Under the pieces are notes generated by a model. The model made no database searches and was not told the DNA's origin. It saw only the letters and a list, made by a program, of their open reading frames with translations. Positions 7,342 to 15,901 of a stretch of DNA of 39,911 nucleotides are shown in pieces. Origin of the DNA: Myxococcales bacterium (GTDB lineage Bacteria; Myxococcota; B64-G9); assembly GCA_012798435.1 (NCBI GenBank), contig JAAZNF010000102.1:1-39911 (forward strand), read 5' to 3'. A program made the position numbers and the translations under genes. How positions within the stretch are numbered: position 1 is the first letter of the stretch; every line of letters starts with the position of its first letter.

Positions 7342-9870
7342 GTGACAAGACCCAGCTTGTTCCTACTCGCCTGGATCGTGCTCGCGCTCGGGCCCGCCAA
7401 GCGCGCGGGCGCCCAGACCTTCAACGTCACCTTCCTGCACACCCCCACCGCCAAGGCCGCCCAGGGACAAGATCTGATCATCAAGGGCAACATGATCGGC
7501 GCCGACCAGATCAGTATCGCCGCGCTGGCCTTCCGCCCGACCGGGACCACCGAGTACGAGATCCGGGAGCTTCGGCTGGTGAGCGGGGATCTCTACGAGG
7601 GTGTCATTCCGGGCAAGAGCGTGCAACCGCCGGGGATCGAATACTTCTGCTATGCGGTGGACTTCGAGGGGAACCGCCACGTGGTGTTCGCGGCGGAGGC
7701 CCAGCCCCAGGTGGTCTCGGTGGTCAACCCCCAGACTCAACCCAAGCCGAAACCGAAACCCAAGCCCAAACCCCAACCCAAGCCCGAGCCCGGTGGGGAG
7801 GGCGCGGTAGCGGGAGCCGTCACCATCCAGCTGGCCACTCGCAGCGCGCAGAGCCAGGAGGCGGCGCCCGCCATCGTCTCGGTGGTGGAGCGGGCCGAGA
7901 TCGAGGCCACCGGGGCGCAGACCGTGGCCGACCTGCGCGACCGCCTGCCCGGCTTGCACGTGGTGCGCTCGGTATCGGGAACGTACCGGGTGGCGGTGCG
8001 CGGGGTGCTCTCGGACGCTCAGGTGCTGGTGCTGCTCGACGGCCACCGGCTGAACGATCTCTACGACGGCAGCGCTCTACTCGAATTCCCGGCCGAGGCG
8101 GTGGAACGCCTCGAGCTCGTCCGCGGCCCGGGTTCGGCCCTGTACGGCACCGGTGCCTTCATGGGCGTGCTGAACATCGTCACCCGCGAGCCGGTCGACC
8201 CGGAGGGTGCCGCGGCATACGGGCTCTTCAACACCGCGCGCGCCTCCGCCGGAGGCGGCTTCGAAAACGAGCAATTCGCCGTCAACGCCCAGGCCCAGTT
8301 CGTGTTCAGCCAGGGACAGGATCGCACCGTGGAGAGCGACGCGCTGTCCGGCATCGCCGGGACCATCCCCAAGGACGCCCAGGGCCACGCCCAGGACGTC
8401 TCCAATACCCCTGGCTCGGTGGACGACCATCGCCTCCAGGTGCACGCTCAACTGCGCGGCATCTACAAGAAGCTGGGCGGCGGCGAGCTGACCTGGCTCT
8501 CCCACTACGTCTTTCAGACCCGCGGGGCCTACGTCGGAAAGTACGACACGCTGGACCGCGGGTCGGATCTTCAACTGCACCTCGTCAACACCGACCTCGC
8601 CTACCGCTTTCCCATCGGGCAACGGGTGGCGCTGGAGAATCGCTTCTACTTCGACACCCGGCTGGTCGACAACGCCTTCCAGGTGATCCGGGCCGGCGAA
8701 AACGCCTACATCGCCGGCGAGAAGCACCTGGAGGACGGCCTCCGCGAAAGCACGCGCTATCGCACGCAAACGCTGGGTTTCGAGAGCAGCGGCCGCTTTC
8801 AGCTCATGGCCAACAACCTGCTCATCGCCGGCGGGCAGTTCGAGTACCTGTCACTGCCGGACTTCACCCTGGTCCGAGATACCGGCGGCATCACCTGCAG
8901 CGGCGCGGGCCAGGGCTCGCTGGTGATCGGCGGCTTCTCCCTGCCCTGCGGCACGATGACGGGGAAGCCCGAGGGACAAGATCGCATCACCTTCGGTTTC
9001 TACGCCCAGGACCACTGGCAGGACGTGGCCCCTGGCCTCGACCTGCTGGCGGGCTTTCGGCTGGACTACTCCGCGGACTTCGGCGTGGCGGTGAACCCCC
9101 GCGTGGGCGTGGTGTACCGCCCCTTGCCGCCCCTGTCCTTCAAGGCGCTGTACGCCATGGCCTTTCGCGCGCCCACTTTTCAGGAGCTGTACGACTCCAC
9201 GGATTTCGACCCGATCCGGTCGTTCCAGGGCAACCAGGAGCTGGGCGCGGTGACCATCCACACCGTGGAGGCCGGGGTCGAGGCCCACTTCGAATCCGGC
9301 CCGGTGGAATACCGTCTGCGCGGGAACTTCTTCTACAATTGGATCCGCAACAGCATCGAGCCCATGGACGTGGCGCAGCTCTCCCCGGTGTACCGCAACG
9401 TCGAGGCCCTGGACGTGTTCGGAACCGAGGTGGAGGGCGTGGCGCGCGTCGGCAACCGCAACCGCGTGTACGCCAACTCGTCGTGGTTCCGGGCGACGGC
9501 CACCTCGGCCGGGCAAGCCTCCTCCAGCTACATCACCGACATGCCGCAGATGCGCTTCAACGCGGGGTTCGACCTGGCCGTGTTCGAATGGCTGGATCTC
9601 CACGTGGCCGTCCAGTACGCCTGCGAACGCCGCAACAACACCCGCCAACAGATGGAGGTGCTGCGCTCGTTCGTCATCCCGGCCGCCACCACGGTGAACG
9701 CCGGGCTTTCCACCCAGCCGATCCTGTTCAATCATTTGGGGTTCTTCGCCCACGCCTACAACGTCTTCGACGCGGACGTGCGCGATGCCCCGCCGAGACC
9801 GGATCGATTGAGCGGTCTTCTGCCGCGCGAGCCCTTCTCATTCCTCTTCGGGCTGCGCTGGCATCCCTGA
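7342..9870 (+). CDS. TonB-dependent outer-membrane receptor with extra N-terminal domain and Lys-Pro spacer
   Basis: 842 residues. Signal peptide ~1-23 (ending AGA). Residues ~24-120 form a predicted Ig-like beta domain (PPGIEYFCYAVDFEGN near its end), not usual in this family. A repeating Lys-Pro spacer (residues 134-150) resembles that of TonB itself. The plug follows at ~165-285 (VADLRDRLPGLHVVRS, VLLDGHRLND, VERLELVRGPGSALYGTGA, GVLNIVTRE), then a 22-strand-type beta barrel to the C-terminus (AMAFRAPTFQELYD in the barrel). Imports a bulky ligand using TonB/ExbBD energy; the ligand is unknown. I start at GTG 7342, with GGAG 5 bases before it; GTG 7336 is an alternative. First gene of a three-gene operon with a nucleotidase C-domain lipoprotein and a peptidase. 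Confidence 0.92.
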   Translation: MTRPSLFLLAWIVLALGPAKRAGAQTFNVTFLHTPTAKAAQGQDLIIKGNMIGADQISIAALAFRPTGTTEYEIRELRLVSGDLYEGVIPGKSVQPPGIEYFCYAVDFEGNRHVVFAAEAQPQVVSVVNPQTQPKPKPKPKPKPQPKPEPGGEGAVAGAVTIQLATRSAQSQEAAPAIVSVVERAEIEATGAQTVADLRDRLPGLHVVRSVSGTYRVAVRGVLSDAQVLVLLDGHRLNDLYDGSALLEFPAEAVERLELVRGPGSALYGTGAFMGVLNIVTREPVDPEGAAAYGLFNTARASAGGGFENEQFAVNAQAQFVFSQGQDRTVESDALSGIAGTIPKDAQGHAQDVSNTPGSVDDHRLQVHAQLRGIYKKLGGGELTWLSHYVFQTRGAYVGKYDTLDRGSDLQLHLVNTDLAYRFPIGQRVALENRFYFDTRLVDNAFQVIRAGENAYIAGEKHLEDGLRESTRYRTQTLGFESSGRFQLMANNLLIAGGQFEYLSLPDFTLVRDTGGITCSGAGQGSLVIGGFSLPCGTMTGKPEGQDRITFGFYAQDHWQDVAPGLDLLAGFRLDYSADFGVAVNPRVGVVYRPLPPLSFKALYAMAFRAPTFQELYDSTDFDPIRSFQGNQELGAVTIHTVEAGVEAHFESGPVEYRLRGNFFYNWIRNSIEPMDVAQLSPVYRNVEALDVFGTEVEGVARVGNRNRVYANSSWFRATATSAGQASSSYITDMPQMRFNAGFDLAVFEWLDLHVAVQYACERRNNTRQQMEVLRSFVIPAATTVNAGLSTQPILFNHLGFFAHAYNVFDADVRDAPPRPDRLSGLLPREPFSFLFGLRWHP

Positions 9871-9888
9871 TGTGGCGAGGTCCATGTC

Positions 9889-10809
9889 ATGAAGCGGCGT
9901 TACCGTGACTTTTTGGCCTTGTGCGTTGTCCTGGGGATGGGTTCGGCCTGCGCGGTGTACAACGACTCCTGCCCGGTGACCCGTCCCGAGGTGTGGGGCA
10001 CCATCAACACCGACCTCGACATCCGCCGCATCTTCGTGCGTCAGTGCGAGGCCCCGGTGGGGAACTTCCTGGCCGATGCGCTCTTCTACCACGACTACAA
10101 CCAGCCGGGCGCGACCGTGGTGCTGTCGCTCTTCAACGGCGGCGCCATCCGCGACGAGGTAGTCTGCGGCAGCGGAGGCTCGGGCACCACCCGCGAGCGG
10201 ATCTCCAAGGGCCCCATCACCGACCAGGACGTGTACCAGATGATGCCGTTCCACGAGGACACGGTGGTGCTGGTGAAACTCAGCGGCGAGCAGTTGCTGC
10301 GGGTGTTGGAGAACGCGGTGAGCCTGGTGCCCAAGTTCGGCGAGAACGCCGGCGACCAGGCGGATCAGATGGGACGCTTTTTGCACGTCAGCGGCGGTTA
10401 CGACATCGCGCTCGGGCAGAGCAACGTCAAGGTGAGCATCGACTGCAACCAGCAGGCGCAGGAACTCACCGAGGATGGCAAGGGGATCCGCACCCAGGGC
10501 CAGCGAGTCTCGGTGACCTTCCGCGGGGGTATCCCGTTGGAGCCCACGGCCACCTACTGGGTGGCCACGCTGGACTACCTGACCGGCCAGAACAAGAACG
10601 GCCAGCCCAACGACGGCTACGTCGCGTTCCACGAGGCCGGGGTCGAGGTGTACAACACCAACATCCCGGTCATCGAGATCGTCCACGAGTGGATCGCGGG
10701 CCACGGACAGGTGCGCCAGACGAACACCACTCCTCCCGCCCCGGACCCCAGCTACCCCAGTGTCGAAGGTCGGTTGGAGCGCGTCTCCTGTTCCGATGTG
10801 TGCAAGTAG
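9889..10809 (+). CDS. Lipoprotein consisting of a 5'-nucleotidase C-terminal domain
   Basis: 306 residues with a signal sequence and probable lipidated Cys21 (GSAC). It aligns by motif with the UshA/5'-nucleotidase C-terminal domain: GNFLADA (58-64), NGGAIRDE (83-90), ITDQDVYQMMPF (110-121), HEDTVVLVKLSGEQLL. The N-terminal metallophosphoesterase half, which carries the two metal ions and does the hydrolysis in UshA, is absent; the gene starts directly with this domain. The C-domain normally binds the nucleoside base, so this may be a ligand-binding rather than catalytic protein. It lies 18 bp after the TonB-dependent receptor gene, with GAGG before its ATG, so it may deliver substrate to the receptor. 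That role is inferred. Confidence 0.83.
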   Translation: MKRRYRDFLALCVVLGMGSACAVYNDSCPVTRPEVWGTINTDLDIRRIFVRQCEAPVGNFLADALFYHDYNQPGATVVLSLFNGGAIRDEVVCGSGGSGTTRERISKGPITDQDVYQMMPFHEDTVVLVKLSGEQLLRVLENAVSLVPKFGENAGDQADQMGRFLHVSGGYDIALGQSNVKVSIDCNQQAQELTEDGKGIRTQGQRVSVTFRGGIPLEPTATYWVATLDYLTGQNKNGQPNDGYVAFHEAGVEVYNTNIPVIEIVHEWIAGHGQVRQTNTTPPAPDPSYPSVEGRLERVSCSDVCK

Positions 10810-10848
10810 CCGAAAGCGCCTGTTCCACTCGTCACAGAAAGGCATTCC

Positions 10849-12915
10849 ATGAGCACGCGGGCGACCCTGTGCATCCTTGGCGTCATGATGGGAACCATGG
10901 CCATGGCGGCTTCCCCCACCCCTCACCCGTTCGGCTGGGAGGACATGTTCGCCATGGTGCGCCTCTCCGACCCCCGGCCCTCTCCCGACGGACGCTGGGT
11001 GCTGTTCACGCGGGTGCAGTACGACATCGAGGCCAACCGGGGCAACACCGACCTGGGCATGGTATCCATCGACGGGAAGCTCTCGAGGCGCCTCACCCGC
11101 GACCCGGCGGTGGACACCAATGGTCGCTGGCTGCCGGATGGCTCGGCCGTGGTGTTCCTCTCCAACCGCTCGGGCAGCTTTCAGATCTGGCGCGCCAGCC
11201 TCGATGGGGGCGACCCCGAGCGGCTCACCGATTTCCCGCTGGACGTCGACGGCTTCGAGCTGTCGCCCGACGGCAAGCGCGCTGTCTTCTGGAGCGCGGT
11301 GTTCCCCGATTGCGCCGACCTGGCGTGCAGCCAAAAGAGACTGGCGGATCGCGCGGCGTCCAAGGCCACCGGCCGGATCTACGACCGGCTGTTCGTGCGC
11401 CACTGGGACTCCTGGGCCGACGGGCGGCGCAACCACCTGTTCGTCACGTCTCTTCCGGTTACGAACGGAAAGACGCCGGTCGATCTGATGGCCGGCTGGG
11501 ATCAGGACGCGCCGACCCGACCGTTCGGCGGCCCAGAGGAGATCGCCTGGGCGCCGGACGGCCAGAGCATCGTGTTTGCTTCCCGTCCCCCGCTCAACGA
11601 GGCCTGGAGCACCAACGTCGAGCTCTACCGCGTGGCCGCCGATGGCAAGTCCCGCCCGGCGTTGCTCACCGGCGATAACCCGGCCACCGACACCCGGCCC
11701 GTCTTTTCTCCCGATGGCAAGACGCTGGCCTACCTGGCCATGCAGCGCCCCGGGTTCGAAGCCGACCGCCTGCACATCGTCTTGATGGACGTGGCCAGCG
11801 GCAAGAAGAACCCGCTCACCCACGAGTGGGATCGCTCCGTGGAGGATCTGGTTTGGGCCGCCGACGGCTCGCTGCTGTACGTCACCGCGCAGGAGCACGC
11901 CCGGCAGAAGATCTTCTCAGTCGAGGCCGGCTCGGGTCAGGTGAAACCGCTGTGCGAGGTCGGGAGGAACTTCTCGCTGACGCTCACCCGCGGCGGGACG
12001 CTTGTCTTTCTGCGGGATCGCATGACCCACCCGGCGGAGGTCTTCGAGTTGGACCCGGCGACGGGCCGGGTCTCCCAGCTGTCGCGCGAAAACGAGGAGC
12101 GGTTGCGCACCGTCCGCATGAGCGAGCCCGAGGACCTCTGGTTCGAAAGCGATGGGTCGAGGGTGCACGCCTGGATCCTGCGCCCCGTCGAGGCGCGCAA
12201 GGGACAGAAGGTTCCGCTGGCCTTCCTCATCCACGGCGGCCCCCAGGGCAGCTGGCTCGACGACTTCCACTACCGCTGGAATCCACAGTTCTACGCCGGC
12301 GCTGGCTACGCGGTGATCGCGGTGGATTTCCGCGGCTCCACCGGCTACGGCCAGGCCTTTGTGGACGCCATTCGCGGCAACTGGGGCCCCGGCCCCTACG
12401 CGGACCTCATGGCCGGCCTCAAGGCCGGCTTGCAGAAACTCCCCGAGGTGGACACCGCCCGTATGTGCGCCCTGGGCGCGTCCTTCGGTGGCTATATGGT
12501 CAACTGGATCGCCGGGCAGGACCATCCCTTCGCCTGCCTGGTGACCCACGACGGGGACTTCGACGTCGAGAGCAGCTACTACAACACCGAGGAGCTGTGG
12601 TTCCCCGAGTGGGAGATGACCGGGCCACCGTGGGAAAAGCCGGAGGTCTACGCGCGCAACTCGCCCAAGGCCAACGTGAGCCGCTGGAAGACCCCGATGC
12701 TGGTCGTCCAGGGAGGGTTGGACTTCCGGGTGGTGGAGACCGAGGGCCTGTCCACCTTCAACGCGCTCCAGCGCCGGGGCGTACCCAGCCGTCTGCTGTA
12801 CTTTCCCGACGAGAACCACTGGGTGCTCAAACCCCAGAACTCGCGCTTGTGGCACCAGACGGTGCTGGAGTGGCTGGATCGCTGGACCCGGACCACTCGC
12901 AAGAGCGCGCGCTGA
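10849..12915 (+). CDS. Secreted S9 family prolyl oligopeptidase / acylaminoacyl-peptidase
   Basis: 688 residues with a Sec signal peptide (~1-20, ending AMA). Residues ~25-400 form a seven-bladed TolB/WD40-like propeller with repeated SPDG/APDG turns. Residues ~430-688 are the alpha/beta-hydrolase domain: IHGGPQG oxyanion loop, nucleophile Ser545 in GASFGGYM, Asp625 in GGLDFRV and His657 in ENHWV. It is of the dipeptidyl-peptidase 5/acylaminoacyl type, cleaving short peptides in the periplasm or outside. The triad is intact, so it should be active. It begins 39 bp after the nucleotidase-domain gene and closes the operon, suggesting that imported or surface-captured peptides are digested. Confidence 0.93.
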   Translation: MSTRATLCILGVMMGTMAMAASPTPHPFGWEDMFAMVRLSDPRPSPDGRWVLFTRVQYDIEANRGNTDLGMVSIDGKLSRRLTRDPAVDTNGRWLPDGSAVVFLSNRSGSFQIWRASLDGGDPERLTDFPLDVDGFELSPDGKRAVFWSAVFPDCADLACSQKRLADRAASKATGRIYDRLFVRHWDSWADGRRNHLFVTSLPVTNGKTPVDLMAGWDQDAPTRPFGGPEEIAWAPDGQSIVFASRPPLNEAWSTNVELYRVAADGKSRPALLTGDNPATDTRPVFSPDGKTLAYLAMQRPGFEADRLHIVLMDVASGKKNPLTHEWDRSVEDLVWAADGSLLYVTAQEHARQKIFSVEAGSGQVKPLCEVGRNFSLTLTRGGTLVFLRDRMTHPAEVFELDPATGRVSQLSRENEERLRTVRMSEPEDLWFESDGSRVHAWILRPVEARKGQKVPLAFLIHGGPQGSWLDDFHYRWNPQFYAGAGYAVIAVDFRGSTGYGQAFVDAIRGNWGPGPYADLMAGLKAGLQKLPEVDTARMCALGASFGGYMVNWIAGQDHPFACLVTHDGDFDVESSYYNTEELWFPEWEMTGPPWEKPEVYARNSPKANVSRWKTPMLVVQGGLDFRVVETEGLSTFNALQRRGVPSRLLYFPDENHWVLKPQNSRLWHQTVLEWLDRWTRTTRKSAR

Positions 12916-13077
12916 GAAAGAGCCAGGCGGCCGGGCCGCGCGCGCAGGCTTCGTCGCACCTCTGAAAGCGCATCTACGCAGTCCAGCCGGGCGATGAAAC
13001 GCCTGGAGACATCGTGCCCCGGCCGGTCCTCGGGCGTGGGAAAACCGGCCGCGCTGGCGCTAGCACATCCGAGCACC

Positions 13078-13242
13078 TCATTCATCGCGCACACACGGAG
13101 TCTCATGGCTCACCTCCCGGTGATCGCATTCTTCTTTCTCGGGCCGGACATGGGGGATTTGCACCGGGTAGCGACAGATGGAGCAGGCCCGTCCGGCTTG
13201 CTGCAACGTATGGCAGTTGGGGCAAAGTGTGATGAAAATCAT
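13078..13242 (-). CDS. Small zinc-ribbon protein
   Basis: 54 residues, with Cys pairs C7-x2-C10 and C20-x2-C23 separated by nine residues, a compact zinc-ribbon (LCPNCH...ACSICR). The tail is charged and has two more Cys. No family is recognised. It is supported by an ideal GGAGGTG ribosome binding site 4 bases before the ATG at 13242. An upstream in-frame ATG (13263) lacks one. It lies 199 bp downstream of the cNMP-binding gene on the same strand and may be the end of that cluster or a separate unit. Such proteins often bind nucleic acid or a partner protein. Confidence 0.6.
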   Translation of the reverse strand: MIFITLCPNCHTLQQAGRACSICRYPVQIPHVRPEKEECDHREVSHETPCVRDE

Positions 13243-13441
13243 GACGCACCTCCGCTCGGGCATCCGCGCCGATCAAAAAGCAATCGACATGCCAAACAGA
13301 TCATCGGCACCCGCCGGAAAAACAGCAGCCCCAGGTGTTCGGATTTGCGAAGGTTTGCCAGGCGCGCCTTACGCAGACGTGACGTCGCTCACCTTCCATT
13401 GTGGAACATGGGGTTCTCAGGCTGACAGGCGTGTCCGGTTC

Positions 13442-13885
13442 TCATGCGGGTGTGGTTTTCTGGCCCGAAAGGCGGCGATCCGCCTCGCGCAAGCGCTGGG
13501 TCAAAGTGCGAATGATCCCGTGGGCGATCTCGATCTTCTCGGACATGAGCTCGAAGAAGTCGTCTCGCTCGACCTTGAGGCAGTTTACATCGCTCACCGC
13601 GGTCACCGAGGCGGAGCGAGGCTCATTGTCGAGCAGGGACATTTCTCCGAAACTCTCCTTCTCTCCCAGTCGGCTGATCTCCTGGCCGAGCCGATGGACC
13701 ATCACCTGGCCGTCCAGGATCAGAAACAACGCGTCCCCGATCTCCCCCTCCTGGATGATCAACTGGCCTTGCTCGAACGAGACCTCCTGAGTGATCCCCG
13801 CGATCTGGGCCAGGTCCTCTCCCGGAATGCGGGAGAACAGGTCCACCGACTTGAGGAACAGGACTTTTTCCACGGTCGAGAGCAT
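13442..13885 (-). CDS. Stand-alone cyclic-nucleotide-binding domain protein
   Basis: 147 residues, almost entirely one CNMP/CRP-type beta-roll. The phosphate-binding cassette is complete: FGEMSLLDNEPRSASV with Glu81 (ribose contact) and Arg90 (cyclic phosphate contact). A helix follows, but there is no DNA-binding helix-turn-helix, so it is not a CRP-type regulator. The beginning, MLSTVEKVLFLKSVDLFSRIP, resembles the CNMP modules that I recall attached to the C-terminus of other HEAT-containing Npt-type transporters. Here it is a separate gene 15 bp after the ROK gene, in line with two such transporters. It probably senses cAMP, cGMP or a similar ligand and docks onto a partner. Confidence 0.88.
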   Translation of the reverse strand: MLSTVEKVLFLKSVDLFSRIPGEDLAQIAGITQEVSFEQGQLIIQEGEIGDALFLILDGQVMVHRLGQEISRLGEKESFGEMSLLDNEPRSASVTAVSDVNCLKVERDDFFELMSEKIEIAHGIIRTLTQRLREADRRLSGQKTTPA

Positions 13886-13900
13886 GACGCCGCCTCGGAA

Positions 13901-14890
13901 CTAGCCCGTTTCTGCCTGGGCGTCCAGGAAGAAGTCGTAGCGTTTCTCGGCGCGCAGAGCCGCCACCACCGCACCCAGCAAGCAAGCCCTCTCGGGATCC
14001 GGGGCGCACACGATGGCGACCTCGGCGTTGCGGGGCATGGCCTTGTCCCGGGCGGTCTTGAGCAGCGACTTCTTGAACAGGTTCCACGAGCGCAGGATTC
14101 CCCCGGACAACACCACCATGGCCGGGTTGAGGATGTCCAGCAGGATGGCCACGCCGAGCCCCAGCAGCACGCCCTGCTCCTCCCAGATGGAGATGCACGT
14201 CTCGTGGCTGGCCTGGGCGAGCTCGGCGACCTCTTCGGGGCGGGCGGGGAGTTCGTGCCCGGCCGCTCGATACTCGGCCAGCAACGAAGCGAGCGCGTAG
14301 CCCCCGGCGTGCGCCTCGAAACACCCGGTGCGACCGCAAACGCAGGTGCGCCCGGGATGAAACAGGCGCATGTGTCCGGCCTCCAGCGCGGAGTTCTTGG
14401 CGCCTCGAAGCAAGCGGCCATCCTCGATGAAACCGCAGTCGATTCCACTGCCCACCACCATCGACAAGAGCGGGCTGCGATCACGACTGGGCCCGAAGAA
14501 GTAGGCCGCCAGCGCCGCGGCGTTCCCTTCTCCCTCCACGGTCACCGTCCGTTGGAAGGACTGCGACAGCGGCGTCCGGAGATCGATCCCCGTCCAGCCT
14601 TGCAGCGGCGAGGCCACGATCACTCCGCTGTCCGGGTCCACGTGGCCGACGGTGGCGCATCCAACGGTGACCAGGTCGGCGAGCTTCACACCGCCGCGGT
14701 GCAACACCTCGCGGCAGGTCCGCACCAGCGTCTCGGCCAACGGGTTCTGCTGCCCCACCGGCGGAACTGCCTCCTCCAGGAACTGGACCACCTGCCCGCG
14801 GCGGTCCACCAACCCCGCCCGGACGTTGGTCCGGCCGACGTCGATGCCCATAGCAAAGGGGCCCACCGGGTTCTGCGACGAGATCGACAT
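13901..14890 (-). CDS. ROK family protein with altered catalytic loop
   Basis: 329 residues of the ROK (repressor, ORF, kinase) sugar-kinase fold. Seen: the first phosphate loop MGIDVGRTNVRAG (14-26); EAGHM (170-174) with His173; and the zinc motif CVCGRTGCFE (183-192, Cys183, Cys185, Cys190). The catalytic loop, usually ENDANAAA, is VEGEGNAAA (118-126), so the base Asp position holds Glu121 and the preceding Asn is Gly. The second phosphate loop is VGSGIDCG rather than GTGVGGG. No helix-turn-helix precedes the domain. It could be a weak or inactive kinase serving as a sugar sensor. Its ATG lies just past the DUF1571 stop (TGAAGAAATG), so the two are coupled. Confidence 0.87.
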   Translation of the reverse strand: MSISSQNPVGPFAMGIDVGRTNVRAGLVDRRGQVVQFLEEAVPPVGQQNPLAETLVRTCREVLHRGGVKLADLVTVGCATVGHVDPDSGVIVASPLQGWTGIDLRTPLSQSFQRTVTVEGEGNAAALAAYFFGPSRDRSPLLSMVVGSGIDCGFIEDGRLLRGAKNSALEAGHMRLFHPGRTCVCGRTGCFEAHAGGYALASLLAEYRAAGHELPARPEEVAELAQASHETCISIWEEQGVLLGLGVAILLDILNPAMVVLSGGILRSWNLFKKSLLKTARDKAMPRNAEVAIVCAPDPERACLLGAVVAALRAEKRYDFFLDAQAETG

Positions 14891-14894
14891 TTCT

Positions 14895-15788
14895 TCAGAA
14901 CTTGTACGCCGGGTTGGCGGGGTCGAAGTCTCGACTGGTGAGCCCGGGGTTGAGCTTGAGATCCTGGTACTCGAACGTCTCGTACACCTGCCCTTTCCAG
15001 TCCCAGATGGTCACGCGCAGCGGAAGATTCGTCTCGCGATCGACCAGGAACTCGGCCCGCGCGCCATAGTAGCGGGGGACCCACACGCTGTCCCCCTCGT
15101 CGGGGTCATCGGGTTCGTCATACTCCGGGTTGGCGTAGAGGATCAGGTACATGTCCTGGCCGGTGCGCGTGGCGATCTTCCACAGATCCTCGTCGGCCCC
15201 GACCTTGATGGTGGCGCCGGCCTTGGGAAAGCTGGCCTGGATCCGCAAGGTCTGGCGGCCGCCCACCGCGGGGCCCTCGGAGACATCGAAGGTGCCCTCT
15301 TTGCGCTGCATGGCCAAGCGCAGGTTCTTCGCGGCGACCTTGATGGTGTTCTCCAGGCCGAAGTCGAAAATACTGTGGTGGTTGCCACCCATGGCCATGG
15401 AGCCGCGGGGGTCGAGGTTCACATTGATGTCCGGGAAGGATCCCTTGTGCACCTTGAGCTGGTTGTCGTTGCTCCCCCGCACGAAGATGATCTCCCGACC
15501 GGCGAAGGGTTCGAGGTACTTGACGTACACCTTGAAAGGACGTGCGAACTTGATCTGCATCCGCTCGCGTGGGCCCGTCTCTTTCTTGAAACGCTCCTGC
15601 TTGAGCATGAGCGCGGTATAGTCGTTTACCTTGGCGATGGAAGCCTCGGCTCGCTGAATGATCTCTTCCACGCTCGGGAGCGGGTCACCGGAAGGTGCCG
15701 GGGATGGGGGTGCGGGTTCTGGCTCGGCTGCCAGAACGCTCGCCGAGCCGGTCAGGACGAGCAGGACGATCGCGGCGCGAAGAACCAT
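14895..15788 (-). CDS. DUF1571 periplasmic protein (LolA-like fold)
   Basis: 297 residues with a cleavable signal peptide (~1-20, ending VLA). After a Pro-rich stretch, the DUF1571 domain begins: VNDYTALMLKQERF (~55-68), FKVYVKYLEPFAGREIIFV, HHSIFDFGLENT, and a C-terminus TSRDFDPANPAYKF that is typical of the family. The family is distantly related to lipoprotein carriers of the LolA/LolB type, suggesting binding of a lipid or acyl ligand in the periplasm. ATG 15788 has AAGGAGG upstream. It lies 113 bp after the smaller MFS-HEAT gene and is coupled to the ROK gene downstream. Confidence 0.85.
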   Translation of the reverse strand: MVLRAAIVLLVLTGSASVLAAEPEPAPPSPAPSGDPLPSVEEIIQRAEASIAKVNDYTALMLKQERFKKETGPRERMQIKFARPFKVYVKYLEPFAGREIIFVRGSNDNQLKVHKGSFPDINVNLDPRGSMAMGGNHHSIFDFGLENTIKVAAKNLRLAMQRKEGTFDVSEGPAVGGRQTLRIQASFPKAGATIKVGADEDLWKIATRTGQDMYLILYANPEYDEPDDPDEGDSVWVPRYYGARAEFLVDRETNLPLRVTIWDWKGQVYETFEYQDLKLNPGLTSRDFDPANPAYKF

Positions 15789-15901
15789 GGTGGCCTCCTT
15801 CTCCTTCCGTGGCCGGACGATACCACACAACCGGGTCCGGGGGTCAATCTCGCCGGCTTGGACGGAGCCGTCGGGATCGGGATTCTTCCGGGACACCGCC
15901 G

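Noticed and set aside
7215-9908. Very long open frame (+1 offset) across the TonB-receptor gene
   Set aside because: Its product is Arg/Gly/Pro-rich without domains; the overlapping frame has a signal peptide, plug motifs and a barrel. It is a GC-rich shadow.
9838-11898. 686-codon minus-strand frame opposite the nucleotidase-domain and S9 peptidase genes
   Set aside because: Antisense to two clear genes, His/Ala/Arg/Gly-rich, no motif or ribosome binding site that I could support.
13243-13441. Possible CRP-like or palindromic site (GACGTGACGTC) upstream of the zinc-ribbon gene
   Set aside because: The half-sites are too short and do not match the TGTGA-N6-TCACA pattern; could be chance.
13178-14941. 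587-codon plus-strand frame opposite the cNMP and ROK genes
   Set aside because: Antisense to genes with intact catalytic or binding motifs; low-information composition.
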